Below, one piece after another: positions 10,613 through 21,287 of a stretch of 24,812 nt of DNA. Position numbers and translations under genes: made by a program. Location: contig CAJNOQ010002345.1 of the NCBI GenBank assembly GCA_905250885.1, positions 1-24,812 on the forward strand. Reading direction: 5' to 3'. The notes beneath the pieces were generated by a model. That model had not been told where the DNA came from. It was given only the letters and a program-made list of their open reading frames with translations, and did no database searches. The stretch is from Didymodactylos carnosus (taxonomy: Eukaryota; Rotifera; Eurotatoria; Philodinida; Philodinidae). Positions within the stretch are counted from its first letter, which is position 1. Every line of letters starts with the position of its first letter.

Positions 10613-11849
10613 ATTCCTAGTCAACTCTATCGGTATTATTCCTTTTTTTTTGGTTTATTTATATAGTTCTTTTTTTATTTTTCGTATATCTATTCGCTGT
10701 GTCTCCGGTTTTCTTGTTTTGTTAACTATTCATCGCTTCAAATTTTACTGTTCGGCTTGAGTCATTGTTATTATAGATTGGGGGTCTTTGATGACTCTCA
10801 GTTTTTGTGAACAAATATTATTATTATTAAAGATCGAAGGCCAGTAGTGTTTGAACGTATGATTACTATTGATAGGTGATATACGAAGGTGAGCTGAATA
10901 ATTATTATTAAATTAAATCTGTGACTCGGTGAATGCTGTGTAATACGCGTCTAATGCGATTAGTTACTACAACCACATCGGTTTTTAATGATCGTATTCA
11001 TTAGCAGAAAGAAGGATAAGAGATAATAACAACAATAGTATAAATGAATTTACAGAGGCGCAGCGGAAGATTATTCTAACCTTCTTCATGAAACCGAAGT
11101 CACATTCATTCTAACGTCTTACTTTTTCAAATAACTGAAGACAATTAATGAAAAGTTATTTCTTTTAAATAGTTAACATACTAAAGAGTCTTCAGAATAC
11201 AGAGTTGCTAACTTTTTGGAATTTTTTTATTTTTGAGACCTTTCCAAATTTTAATGATTTCTACTTTTTTCTTTTGAGCATAGAAAGGATGTACTCTTCC
11301 TACTGGTCTGACATAATCTTTTAAAAGGACGGACTAATAACTTAAAATACTACATTTCACTTCATGTTAGGTTTACTTTTTTCTCTTAAGAAAATCACGT
11401 TTGACGGAGAACAGATATAGCTCATCCAAAGAGAATATGTCACTTTCTATTATTTGAATAATAGCAACTATAAATAGACCTTATGAGTTTTGCTATTCTC
11501 ATTCCAACTTTTTAGATTTTGAGAGATTTTATCTCACGCGAGCAACCCTGTCAGGGCGATCGTGTTTGAAAGGGAGAAATGAGCAAGCGAAATTCTGTGT
11601 ATATGTGATAACCAACTTTTCTTTTCGACTGTTCTCAACATGTAACGGGCCCGCCCGCTTTGTTGAATCAAATAAACTATGTTTAGATCAAATTCCGAGT
11701 CTCATTTGTGAGAGAAAAAAGGCTGTTTCCTCTATTCTATGAATTCATCTCATTCTAAGTATTTTTTGAAAAAGAAATCCTAAGTGCGTTTAACCTAACT
11801 AGACTACTCTTTTAGAGTACATAACTACTATACAGTTGTGCATTTGTAG
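10613..11849. other. AT-rich intergenic DNA with an LTR-like signal pair
   Basis: No gene recognised. T-rich tracts occupy 10640-10690. TATAAATA at 11469-11476 and AATAAA at 11671-11676 are spaced as in the U3-R-U5 part of an LTR, but I cannot find matching TG..CA ends with a target duplication, nor any retroviral-type coding, so this is not called as an LTR. Confidence 0.45.
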
Positions 11850-12146
11850 ATGTTTTTCTCGATAAGTTTCGATTGCTGCCAACGTATGATTGAACAAGAA
11901 GCAATGTTGAACTGGGCTCAGAAGGATGATCGGTGGATCGGATTGCCAAGCAGGTAATATATGAGAATTGTAAATTTATAAAAGTCCTCTTTTCTTTTTG
12001 TTTACGATGTTATTTGCTTTATGTATCTACTTTACAGGCTTAATTTTATTCATAGTGCAATAATGAGGTATGTTTTGATACGATTTTGCTTAATTTTCTT
12101 TTTCTCCAACAATATGACGACTGAGGAAACATATGTTTTTACTTGA
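11850..12146 (+). CDS. Candidate small two-exon gene, 70 aa, unknown function
   Basis: Family not recognised. Exon 1 (11850-11953) starts directly after a TTTGTAG acceptor-like site and encodes MFFSISFDCCQRMIEQEAML then NWAQKDDRWIGLPS, with a CAG|GTAATAT donor. A 84-bp intron ends in TTTACAG; exon 2 from 12038 continues in frame (RLNFIHSAIMRYVLIRFCL...) to a TGA at 12144-12146. The end could instead use a GTATG donor at 12070 and an acceptor before 12228. The final part would be a hydrophobic, membrane-like segment. Support is only composition plus consistent splice sites and phase; a chance arrangement is quite possible. Confidence 0.3.
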
Positions 12147-13192
12147 GCTAAGCTATGGAAGCGAAGTGTGTCTTTACTTTCTTACATCGAACTTGTCCAT
12201 AAAATAATTAGATAATTTCTTCTCCAGATTCGCTTGCTACTTCACCCTTATACGCATAATAGTACGTAGTACATAGAATTTAACAATGGTTTTCACTTCT
12301 ACACCAGACTTCTTAGTAAATTAGACGAACATTTTTCGTTACGTTGCGTTAAACAACCATGTGATACACAACCATAAATATTGTCGAATTCTTTAGTCCG
12401 AAAATCTGACCGCTTCAAACAAGTAAAAGAGAAAAATTGACGAAATAAATGCATATGCCACGTTTACTATGCTCTTTCTTTGTGATCCTTTATACAAGGA
12501 TTATTGCAGTTTTTTCTCTCTCTCTCTTTTTCTTCTTCATAGTAGCTGAAGTAAAACGTTTTAGTTCGGTTAAATACTATCACCAACCCAAAACAGAACT
12601 ACTCCAGTTTTTCTTCTTTATTTACTTTTGCAAATATCCATCGTAAGTTATTCGACTTTGATTGCGATTTTCTGTTGAGTAGAGATTTAATTAGCATAAG
12701 CGGTGGACTCCAGTCTCACCTGATTTCTGCTACGAAAAGCTCCGCGTCTCATATTTCTGAATTTAACATTCGTTAAGACACGTAGTTTGATCTACAAGGA
12801 GAGAATGGATTCTCATGATTTGAACAGACATGTGCCAGTTTTGTATCGAAGAATGAACAAAAAAAATAGCTTTTTTGGTGTTTTTATATAGTTTCTATTT
12901 GTTACTATTATTTCATTCGGGTTCGAAATAAGATAGGTTTTTGTTCTGCCTGAAGACTTCAATAAAAATTTGATGAGAGAGACAATTTTTGAAGCTCCAC
13001 CTATTTTCCAAATGCTCCGCTGCCTGGGCCAGTTGAGCTTAAAGTTTTTATGATTAAATCTGGCTTGAGTTCGGCCTTAACAAAAGAGTTCTGACGGACG
13101 TTTCCCCGAAAAGCACGGAATTTTGTGTTTTCTTACATTTTGGTTTCGGTTTCCTTTTGGACTAGCAAAAAACACGTTCGTAAAGCGAAATC
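12147..13192. other. Roquin upstream region, no firm gene
   Basis: Mostly AT-rich. A possible isolated exon at about 12544-12643 (acceptor TTCTTCATAG, coding AEVKRFSSVKYYHQPKTELL, donor GTAAGT) follows a (CT)n tract, but it does not join in frame to the candidate exons before it. Nothing else is recognised. Confidence 0.4.
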
Positions 13193-13434
13193 TTTTTATT
13201 TACCGATTGAGCGGATATAAACTTCATTTGACATATTTGTTGGATTAATTCGACCAAATAATTCTGACGGTGGCAGCGGTGAATACTATAAAAGAACAGT
13301 GAAAGATTGCTAGATTACTGTGTGGTTTTTGAACTGAGAAAAGATATCTACTCTTGTATCGTTCAACTGTTCGTTGATTCTTGATGCTGTACGATTGAAG
13401 ACCATCAACACCACTTGAACTAAACGAGAAAGGT
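13193..13434 (-). repeat. Inverted duplicate of Roquin exon 8 - intron 8 - exon 9
   Basis: The minus strand here matches the plus strand at 16871-17122: the 3' part of Roquin exon 8, all of intron 8 including its acceptor, all of exon 9 and its donor. By eye the copies differ by four substitutions and one 11-bp deletion in this copy (bases corresponding to about 16910-16920). The intron is retained, so the copy arose from DNA and not from mRNA. The deletion shifts the frame and there is no start, so it is noncoding. Its end lies 286 bases before the Roquin ATG, in opposite orientation to the gene. It could serve as an antisense or dsRNA-forming segment if transcribed, or be an inert relic of a local inverted duplication. 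Confidence 0.95.
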
Positions 13435-13720
13435 ATTACATATTAAGTCTCTAGATTGAGTAGTTTGCTGCATTATGCTTCTTTTCCATATTGCACAAAA
13501 GAAGATTTTAGAAGCAATTACACCGTCTCGCTGTCATTGTTTACTTTTTTTACGAGAAATTTATAATTATATGCTGAATCATTTCTCTTTCATAATAATT
13601 TACTAGTTATTTAATCGTTATTTTTGAGGTAACTGTATTGAGACAGATTTAGGGTATCGTTGTTTAGTCTTACTATGAGAGATGCGTTCTTTGCAGTAAA
13701 GTGCTGTTATTTTTGCCTAG
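13435..13720 (+). promoter_or_regulatory. Immediate 5' flank / 5' UTR of Roquin with splice acceptor at the ATG
   Basis: The sequence TTTTTGCCTAG at 13710-13720 directly abuts the Roquin ATG and has the form of a 3' splice site. A possible donor, GAG|GTAACT, lies near 13628. This suggests either a 5' UTR intron or a spliced-leader addition site. I cannot place a core promoter. Confidence 0.5.
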
Positions 13721-16700
13721 ATGCCTTCTTCATCACCATCATTTTTATCGGATGTTCGCTGTTTGCATTGTCTGAATGATTTCGACTGGGATATACGTCG
13801 ACCTGTAACATTAGTGTGTGGACACACAATCTGTGTCCCATGTTCACGACAACTACCGATGGGAAAATGCCCACATCAGTGCCAAACATCGTGCAGTACG
13901 ATTATCGAACGTCTTCCAATTAATTATCCATTAGCAAGATTTATTCTTGATACTGTTAAAGATGATAAAGTAAATAGTCGACAAATATTTATTTCCTCTA
14001 TAAGTATTCGGATTTTATCTTAAGATTTATCAAAATAGTGAAACGAAATATGACGATTATCTCATGCGTACGAACTTAGATGAAGAATCAAAATCACATT
14101 TCATTTCAACCCAAACATTATTGCAAGATATGCAGGAATTTGTAAAACCAATAGGTATGGGTTTGTATGAAAAGCAAAACAGTTACTGTCCTCGCTAAAC
14201 AGATGGATTTACTATTATAACAGCTTGTTTTTGTACCTTTGTTTCTTTTTTCGATTTTGAAATATACGCTTTTATACAACCAGTTCTGTTTGTAGTTAAT
14301 CGATTACCCCGTCTAATTATTGACAACTTTTTATTATTACTCAATTGTCAATATGTGGAGCATGATGGTCGTGTACAATGTGTAAAAGCAGCTTATTCGC
14401 TTGGCGAGCGAATATTAACAGAATATTTGGCAAAACAACACACGTTACATCAGTCAGCAACAGATTTATGGCAAGCAATCAAAAGTCGTGGATGTCGATT
14501 TCTTGGACCAGGTAATATCTCTAGATGTTTCGTTTTGTAGTAATATATACTTAATCATCTCGGCCTTTTACAGCTATGCAAGAAGAAGTGTTAAAATTGA
14601 TTATATTAGCATTACAAGATGGATCAGCGATGACTAGAAAAGTTTTGATATTATTTGTTGTACAAAAACTACAACCAGGTGCATCTAAAACTAGAATTGG
14701 ACATGTTATACAGTTGTTATATAGAGCGTCTTGTTTTATGGTAAGAAAAACTTGAGTAGCTTATAGTTAAATGTCAGTAGTTCTCTGCCTTTTGTACTTG
14801 TGTCCGCATTCTTTTGCTAATGCTTGGTGATTTATTTGCTCTCTATTAGGTCCAAAAACGTGACGATGAATCCTCGTTGATGCAACTGAAACCTGAAAAT
14901 CGTAACTATGAGGCATTACGACGTGAGCATGATGCACAAATTGTTCAAATAGCACAAGAAGCTGGTTTACGTATATCTCCGGAACAATGGTCATCATTAC
15001 TATATGGAAATCCGTCGCATAAACTGCGAATGGAAACAATTCTTGATAAAGTTCTCCAACAAGAACAGCAACAAACATCATTAACATTTCAACAACAAAT
15101 ACAAGAATTAACTCAACGAAATAATGTTAACAGTGATGTAAATCAAAATTTAATTAAAGATTTTCAATTATTACAATCAGCAGTTGACTCAACAACAGGT
15201 AAGAAGAAACTTGATATTAATACTGTGATTGCTCGCACGCTCGTTTTCGAGTATCCAAAGAGCTGAGATTTTTTGTCTGATATATTTTGAAGACGAAAGC
15301 TTACCGAGTGTAAGTTTGAATTTTTAATGCATTATCGCGCCTATTTCGTAGAGCACGCTCTGCTAATTATGAATATGCGGCTTTTTTTATAGGTGTTAGT
15401 CCCAAAGTATGACGGAGTTCGAGTTATCAAGATTCATTTTACACATATACAGCACGTTTTTGTTCGGATGTGCTTCCCGAGCTTTAGAATCAGATTTAGC
15501 CAAATCAATTCTCTGTTCTGATATATAAAATTAAGCATAAGAAAATGATTACCCATTAAAAATTCAGACTCACACTTGTCGACTTTTTTACGTGAGCTAT
15601 ATAAGTTGATTTTGGAAGTAAAACCATGATAGTGAGTAAATAAGTTACTTGTTTTCACTGAAACAAGACGCTGTGTAGTAAAAGTCTTCTCAGTACTTTA
15701 AATGTATGACAATAAGTTCAAATGAGTCAGAACAACATATAATAGGGTCAGTTTCTTTAGTTGTCATTTCCGATTATTTTGCGAAGCCCCTTCTTTTACC
15801 TTTAATTATTTCTTTTGATATCTTTCTCATATTTTAGGACATGTCGATGAAACCTTCGTATCTATGCGTGGTACATGTGAAATATTACAAGCACTTAAGA
15901 ATGTTTTTCAAGTGTTTGCTGGGATGATTGTCGATTCGGCAACAACGTCACATGCAAGTAGTAATGGTGACTTGAACTCGAGTGCATATCCAAAATATAA
16001 AGTATCATTATGTCGAGACCACATACAAAAAGGTGCATGTCCGAGAGGTATGTACCAATAATGCAGCTTTTATATGTGAGGAAATTTAGTAGCTTTTGAT
16101 CTACATAAGAGTAGTAGACGTTGTCTTGCAGGATCAGCGACCTAATCACAAAAGTAATTTTTCAACTGAAATCGACTATGATGACATATTTCAAAATAAT
16201 AACTTGATTTTATTTACTTTAGGCATTCATTGTACATACGCACATTCGAAACAAGAAATGGATAAATTTCGTGCAAGTGCAAATAATGATCATACCGTGA
16301 GGCAATCCAGACCTTCATTAAATCCGACAACAAGGCCATGGCAACAGTCGTATTCATCAACCACAGCTGAAGGCACTCAACAGCATTATCATCATCACTA
16401 TCACCATTTACATCAACATCCTACTCCACCCCCACCTGGCTTTCCACAGCAGCCATTTCCAGCGGCATCGATGCCGGGTATTATTCCGGCACAAGAAAAT
16501 ATTGTTCTCACAGCTGCACTAGCACAAGCAATGCTGAATCCTCAAGCTTACTATCCTATTATTACATTATTACAACAACAAATGGTAAGTTTTCTTTTGT
16601 CACACTAAGTTTTGTATAGAGTGAAGTATACGGAGAAAACCATTCGAGAATACTAAGCAGTAGAGATTTGTCTTATGATTGTCACACTGCTGTCTTTAAT

Positions 16701-18101
16701 CTGTAATTAGTTAAGCGAAATAGCCACTTTGTGCATATCTTTGGAAAAGTAAAATTGAAGTTTGCTTGTTTTTTCTATATTTGTATTTTATTGCAGATGA
16801 TGAATGGATCATTTCCAGTTAATGGTGTTCAGCAATCATCACAACAGCCGTTGTATTCATCTGTGCCAACACCTTCCTCGTTTAGTTCAAGTGGTGTTGA
16901 TGGTCTTCAATCGTTTAACCATCGTACAGCGTCAAGAATCAACGAACAGTTGAACGATACAAGAGTAGATATCTTTTCTCAGTTCAAAAACCACACAGTA
17001 ATCTAGCAATCTTTCACTGTTCTTTTATAGTATTCACCGCTGCCACCGTCAGAATTATTTGGTCGAATTAATCCAACAAATATGTCAAATGAAGTTTATA
17101 TCCGCTCGACCGGTAAATAAAAGGGTTTCTCTTATTAGAGGTATCAGATCAAAGAGAGGGAGAAAGAGAAAACAGTAGTAGCAATTTCTGAGCAACCGCG
17201 CTTCTCGCCAATCTAAAAGGAAAATGTCTCTTTGCTTTTGTAGGTACGCTTACTCAAAATGGCCCAAGGAATCAATTTTTGACGGACAATTTATATTCAT
17301 CAACACAAACACATCAGCCACAAAAGTATGTCTGCATCTTTCCTCGATTATCTTTCATTCCATTATGTTCTTTTTATAGTTTTCCAACCGATCAGCGTCG
17401 ACCATTACAAACAACGGTAAGCTGGAACAAAATGCTAGTTTTCTTGTCTAATAATCATCTGACTTTGCTTTCATTACAGGATTTGAGTTGCAAACTACCA
17501 TTTACGGGCACAAACACAACTGCACGTACAAATCAAAGTATGTTGAACTAATTTCGTTGTGGACAACGAAAAAGTCACTTAAAAGGCAAGCAGCCACAAT
17601 ATAGAAGAGTAAGAGGGACTTCACTAGCAAAGATACATGTAGTCGACAGAACAATAGGTATAGCCTTTCCTTCATACGTGCATACGAAGTGGTGAGTAAC
17701 TAACTTCTTGTGCGTGGTATGACGTATATTATCCAAGTGTTTAATTTCGTTTGTTTTACTAGAAGATGAACCAGATTTATTTTCTATTCGAATATCAGAA
17801 GAAAACTATGATGTTTGCCGTACTCGCGATAGAGATTTGGATGATGTTGTCAAATCGTTTGATTCAACGTTTCATTTGCAAAAACGTAATGGAAGTAGTC
17901 AATTGTCATCGTTATCGCAATCAAGTGGACAAAGTGTAAGTAATAAATTCTCTTAGATTTGAGAGAAATTCGATCACATGCTCTTGTTTTTAGTTTGATG
18001 AGGATGACTTTTGTTTAATTGGTTCAACGAACGATCAATATCCACCATTGCCGGCTCCTCAACAACCAACAATTCGTCGAAACAGCAGACTGCAATCATA
18101 A
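13721..18101 (+). CDS. RC3H: Roquin (RC3H family): RING + ROQ + CCCH RNA-binding mRNA-decay factor, 14 exons, 796 aa
   Basis: Roquin binds stem-loops in mRNA 3' UTRs, recruits the CCR4-NOT deadenylase and carries a RING E3-type finger. Exons: 13721-13969, 14025-14154, 14296-14511, 14574-14740, 14850-15198, 15838-16047, 16223-16584, 16797-16964, 17031-17112, 17244-17325, 17380-17416, 17480-17537, 17763-17935, 17994-18101; all GT..AG, one 2391-nt frame. The RING (residues 14-58) has C14, C17, C33, H35, C38, C41, C50. The ROQ region (about 90-330) contains [47 protein letters not shown] and [17 protein letters not shown]. The CCCH finger is C429-x8-C438-x5-C444-x3-H448. A His/Gln/Pro-rich linker follows ([16 protein letters not shown]). 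It is shorter than vertebrate Roquins (about 1130 aa), mainly in the C-terminus. Gene boundaries agree with an acceptor at the ATG and AATAAA at 18515. Confidence 0.95.
15199..15837 (+). other. Roquin intron 5 (639 bp), nothing recognisable
   Basis: The longest Roquin intron, between the exon ending ...AVDSTT and the exon starting GHVDETF. Donor GTAAGA, acceptor ATTTTAG. No repeat structure or coding similarity seen; open frames in it are random. Confidence 0.75.
16871..17122 (+). repeat. Source copy of the Roquin inverted duplication
   Basis: Coding copy of the segment duplicated in inverse orientation at 13193-13434. It covers the last 94 bp of exon 8, intron 8 (16965-17030), exon 9 (17031-17112) and ten bases of intron 9. 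Within the gene it encodes part of the Ser/Asn/Pro-rich region after the CCCH finger, which is expected to be disordered. Confidence 0.95.
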
Positions 18102-18514
18102 ACTATTGATTTTGTGTTACAAATTTGTACTTTTCTTTCTATCGCTACTATTTATTGATTGTCATGTTTTTCTAGTTACCGCTACTCCCACGATTGTACG
18201 CTTCGAATATCTTTTTCGTATGACAAGAAGAGATTTTTTAGTTCATAATTACTTGTTGTTCCTCTATCGGTTTTATTTTCAAATCTTACCCTGACAATCG
18301 GACGATGCGTCTTTTTTTAAATGTATTTATTTTTTTCAGAAAGGAGAAAGAACGTTTTTTTTACGGTTTTTTTCTGTGCCTTATGCTTTAGTTCTTTCAT
18401 TTCATTTTTTATCAATTCATGCTGCCTTAGAATGTTTTTTCGTGCATTTTTGTCTTGCTGCTTATTTGTCTCATTTTTTTTACAAAATGTCGTATATGGA
18501 TTGACATCTCCAAA

Positions 18515-18520
18515 AATAAA
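18515..18520 (+). terminator. Likely Roquin polyadenylation signal (AATAAA)
   Basis: AATAAA about 414 bases after the Roquin stop codon, in the T-rich 3' UTR. It is the only canonical hexamer I noticed in the right range on this strand. Confidence 0.5.
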
Positions 18521-19062
18521 AAAGATCGTAAGGATGAATACTTTATATAGTTGCGCTGCGAGTTGAATCTATTGTATTTTGTTTTCCTAGCATTGGACAA
18601 GCAGTGTGACCCGTGACATGACTCTTCCGCGAATTGAAATGTGATGGCAGTAAGCAGTGTGAGAGTGGGTGTGAAAAGAATTTCATTCACGGAAGGTTGA
18701 ATTTGCGGAAATTCGGGGAAAAGTTGTTCGTGGAAGAGTCGATGTACCAGTGTGGTCGATATTTCTAGACTGTTGTTAAAGAGAAAAACTTACGCAGCTG
18801 ATTTATTTCTAAAGTAAAAGACAAGACAATAGTTGTTTGAAGTGAAGCAGCTGTGAGAAGTAAGTCAAGTCACTCTTAACATAGCAAAACAACAGAAATA
18901 ATCAATCCTATTCGTTGAATCATTAACTGCACATTCATGATACTTTTTAAACTGAAAAGTGTTAGCTGAAGCAAAAAGAGAGAAGCTTCTTTTCGGTTTT
19001 ATTATAAGCAGAAGCACGTCATCATTTAATTTCAATAGACTTTTGTTTCCATCTTACGAAAC

Positions 19063-19068
19063 TTTATT
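19063..19068 (-). terminator. Likely polyadenylation signal (AATAAA) of the 19205-20439 gene
   Basis: TTTATT on the plus strand, read as AATAAA on the minus strand, 137 bases beyond the stop codon of the minus-strand gene. Confidence 0.5.
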
Positions 19069-19204
19069 TACAATATTTAGGCAAAAAAAGAGACGAGAAG
19101 GTCACATTATACAATGATAAAATGTTATATGTTGTTTTAAAAGAAAATTCTTAATTAAATGAAGAATGTTATTTAGCATAGCTGATTTCAGCAAATATCA
19201 TCAA

Positions 19205-20439
19205 TTAATAGTAATAATTAATTGTATTTATTGCATTCAAAAATTCTTTTCGTTCATTTTCAGCATGTTCAACTAAATTTGTTTGATTTTGTTGATTTTT
19301 TATTAATTCTGTAATATCATTATTATGCGGATTGACATAAGTTACTTTTTTCGTTTTTTCTTCTCTTATCAAGTCTAATACGTTGTTAGCTGTACCAACT
19401 AAACTGTAAGTATTATTTGGTGAGATTGATGACATTAGACTCATTGTTTGGTTTTTCGACTTATTGATGATTGTAGTAATATCAAGATCATCATCCATCC
19501 TATGAGGAATATGTGATGCTGAACCGACACGTTTTGAAAGAGGTATTAATGATGGTTGCTGTTGCTCTGTTAAACTCGTTTTCATCAACAAATCGAGTTG
19601 TTCATCATTTCTAATAGTTGAATTCATTAATATTGATGATGGTTGTTGCTTTATTTCAGTCACACTTTGCGCTATTGGTATCTGTGGTATACTACTTTTC
19701 TCACTCACCATCTCAACGTTTGTATTCATTGATTTTACAACATCAGCCACTATTGTTGACAAATTTACTTCAACATCTTTAACCACACTTTTATCTTCGG
19801 GTAATATTTTGCTTTTTGGTACCAAAACTGTTGACTTTTCTTCACTGAAACTTTCGTTATCAAGATTAATTGCATCTAAAGATATATGGTCAGATAAAGT
19901 GCACATGATAAGAAAGAAATTAAACCTTTACACTATAAAAAAACCGTGATCTCGAGATCATTTTATGCTATTTCTGTAATGTTGAGCATCACTAAATGAA
20001 AAAGTATTTACGTCGAAACATTTGCTTGACAGGCGATTCTGACATTAATAGTATAGAAAACGTGCATGCGATCAAAGTAGACTGCTGATTCGAATATCGA
20101 AACGATGGTGGAGTTTTTTTTTGTGATACTCTGATCCATATGTTATTGTACGAATATCCACATTCGTAGATCGTAGCCGAATCAGCAATCTGTTTTAGCC
20201 GAACAGAATTTTTAAACTTTTTGACTTACTTATACTGAGTACAAACTAGGAAATATAATGTGCAAAAAAGATTGTTAGGAAGCCAGTTTAATAGTTTATA
20301 AGTTTGAGCTATTGAATGTACAAAACGGTATTAAATGTTAAAAGTAACGTAAGTATTCACCTATCATTTCACATGGATGAAACTGCTGTAGTAATGATGG
20401 TGTAAGAAATTCAATATCTTTTTCGCCCAGATTAGCCAT
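19205..20439 (-). CDS. Two-exon gene for an unrecognised 249-aa protein
   Basis: Exon 1 (20361-20439) encodes MANLGEKDIEFLTPSLLQQF then HPCEMI, with donor GTGAAT. Exon 2 (19205-19875) begins after a TATCTTTAG acceptor; the join G|AT restores the long frame (…DAINLDNESFSEEK…) and gives 249 codons plus TAA. The product is hydrophilic, Ser/Asn/Gln-rich and probably largely disordered, with short acidic and basic helical patches (VLDLIREEKTKKV; LVEHAENERKEFLNAINTI) and no signal peptide, membrane segment or Cys/His metal site. I do not recognise the family. A shorter start at 19906 is possible if the intron is not removed, but it lacks the conserved-looking N-terminus. The gene converges on Roquin. 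Confidence 0.7.
19876..20360 (-). other. Intron (485 bp) with an imperfect inverted repeat
   Basis: Single intron of the 249-aa gene. Segments near 20077-20114 and 20156-20193 are imperfect reverse complements; the best block is AGACTGCTGATTCG against CGAATCAGCAATCT. This may be the remains of a small foldback element. The remainder is AT-rich. Confidence 0.5.
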
Positions 20440-21287
20440 GATTGATAGATATTTATGAATTAACGTGTATGTGTGTGCTATAACAACGTTTAATAAATAG
20501 AAAATGGACAATGACGTTATTTGTTTGTGTGTTATACCGTGTATTCAAAAGATAAAATATTATGTATATTTTTAATAGAAAACATGTTAGACTGACTTTT
20601 GACACGCATACATTTTTTTTCGTTTCTTTTTTTCTGAAGAGAAAATTTTTCTTTTTTGAATGATTTCATAACTGAATGAAATTCTGATAGTAGTAACTGT
20701 TTATTATATATCCAGGAGCGTACAAAGAAGTAAGAACTAAATATTAATGATTTTTTCTTAAAAAGACAACAACGTACTTTCTTTTTACGTTTAATAAATA
20801 GTGAAAGGAGGAAGTTATTAGACCACGAATCCATACACTTATGGAGGACACAGTAAAACCTTAATTCTGGATATGTATATACATTCTGTTTTTCGAATAT
20901 TTACCAAGATCATTTGTTAAATTAAAACCATGTGAGCGAGCAAGAAAAATTGTGGATCTGATCAGATACTGTTGAAAGACTTTACGTTTTTCAAAAAAGG
21001 ATAAAACCGACACGACATGCGGAAGAAATTGTAAGGGAAAAACGAATTTAAGAAACATTACATGTAAGGGAAATATTTCTAATGAGAGTATTATAAGATA
21101 TTTAGCGTGGATTTTAGTGATATAAATAGAAAGTAAATACGTATCTTTAATAATTGAAATTGAATAGAGTCAAATTCGTGACAGCTTATGGCAGAATGCA
21201 GAGGTGTTAATATACTTGAATAACGAATGTGGGTGAGAATATATGTTTAATACAGTAATAAAATAACCCTGTTCTCTATAGAAAAAA
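20440..21287. other. AT-rich intergenic DNA, no gene seen
   Basis: Upstream flank of the minus-strand 249-aa gene. A TTGTTATAG acceptor-like motif occurs on the minus strand about 46 nt before its ATG. Open frames at 20532-20834 and 20861-21058 are Lys/Phe-rich and not credible as genes. Confidence 0.6.

Larger units (their letters stand above)
18102..19204. other. Convergent 3' intergenic region between Roquin and the next gene
   Basis: Holds the Roquin 3' UTR, which is T-rich, and on the other strand the 3' UTR of the minus-strand gene at 19205-20439. A loose inverted pair (CTCTTCCGCGAA at 18622-18633 and TTCGTGGAAGAG at 18727-18738) lies between the two predicted polyadenylation signals. 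No gene seen; T-rich open frames at 18019-18566 are not credible. Confidence 0.6.

Noticed and set aside
11469-11676. TATAAATA and AATAAA spaced as in a solo LTR
   Set aside because: No paired TG..CA ends, no target duplication and no related coding sequence could be found; both motifs are common in AT-rich DNA.
16965-17005. Longer Roquin exon 8 using the GTAATC donor at 16998
   Set aside because: It is in frame but would leave a 33-bp intron, shorter than any other in the window; the donor at 16965 gives 66 bp.
18019-18566. Phe/Leu-rich open frames after the Roquin stop
   Set aside because: They arise from the T-rich 3' UTR and overlap the true last exon in a different frame.
18625-18633. 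TTCCGCGAA fits the Roquin-binding constitutive decay element core (UUCYRYGAA), near the Roquin 3' end
   Set aside because: It lies beyond the likely poly(A) signal, the flanking bases do not extend the stem, and about one to two chance matches are expected in a window of this size.
20532-20834. 100-codon minus-strand open frame
   Set aside because: Low-complexity Lys/Phe/Ser sequence from A/T tracts; no recognisable domain.
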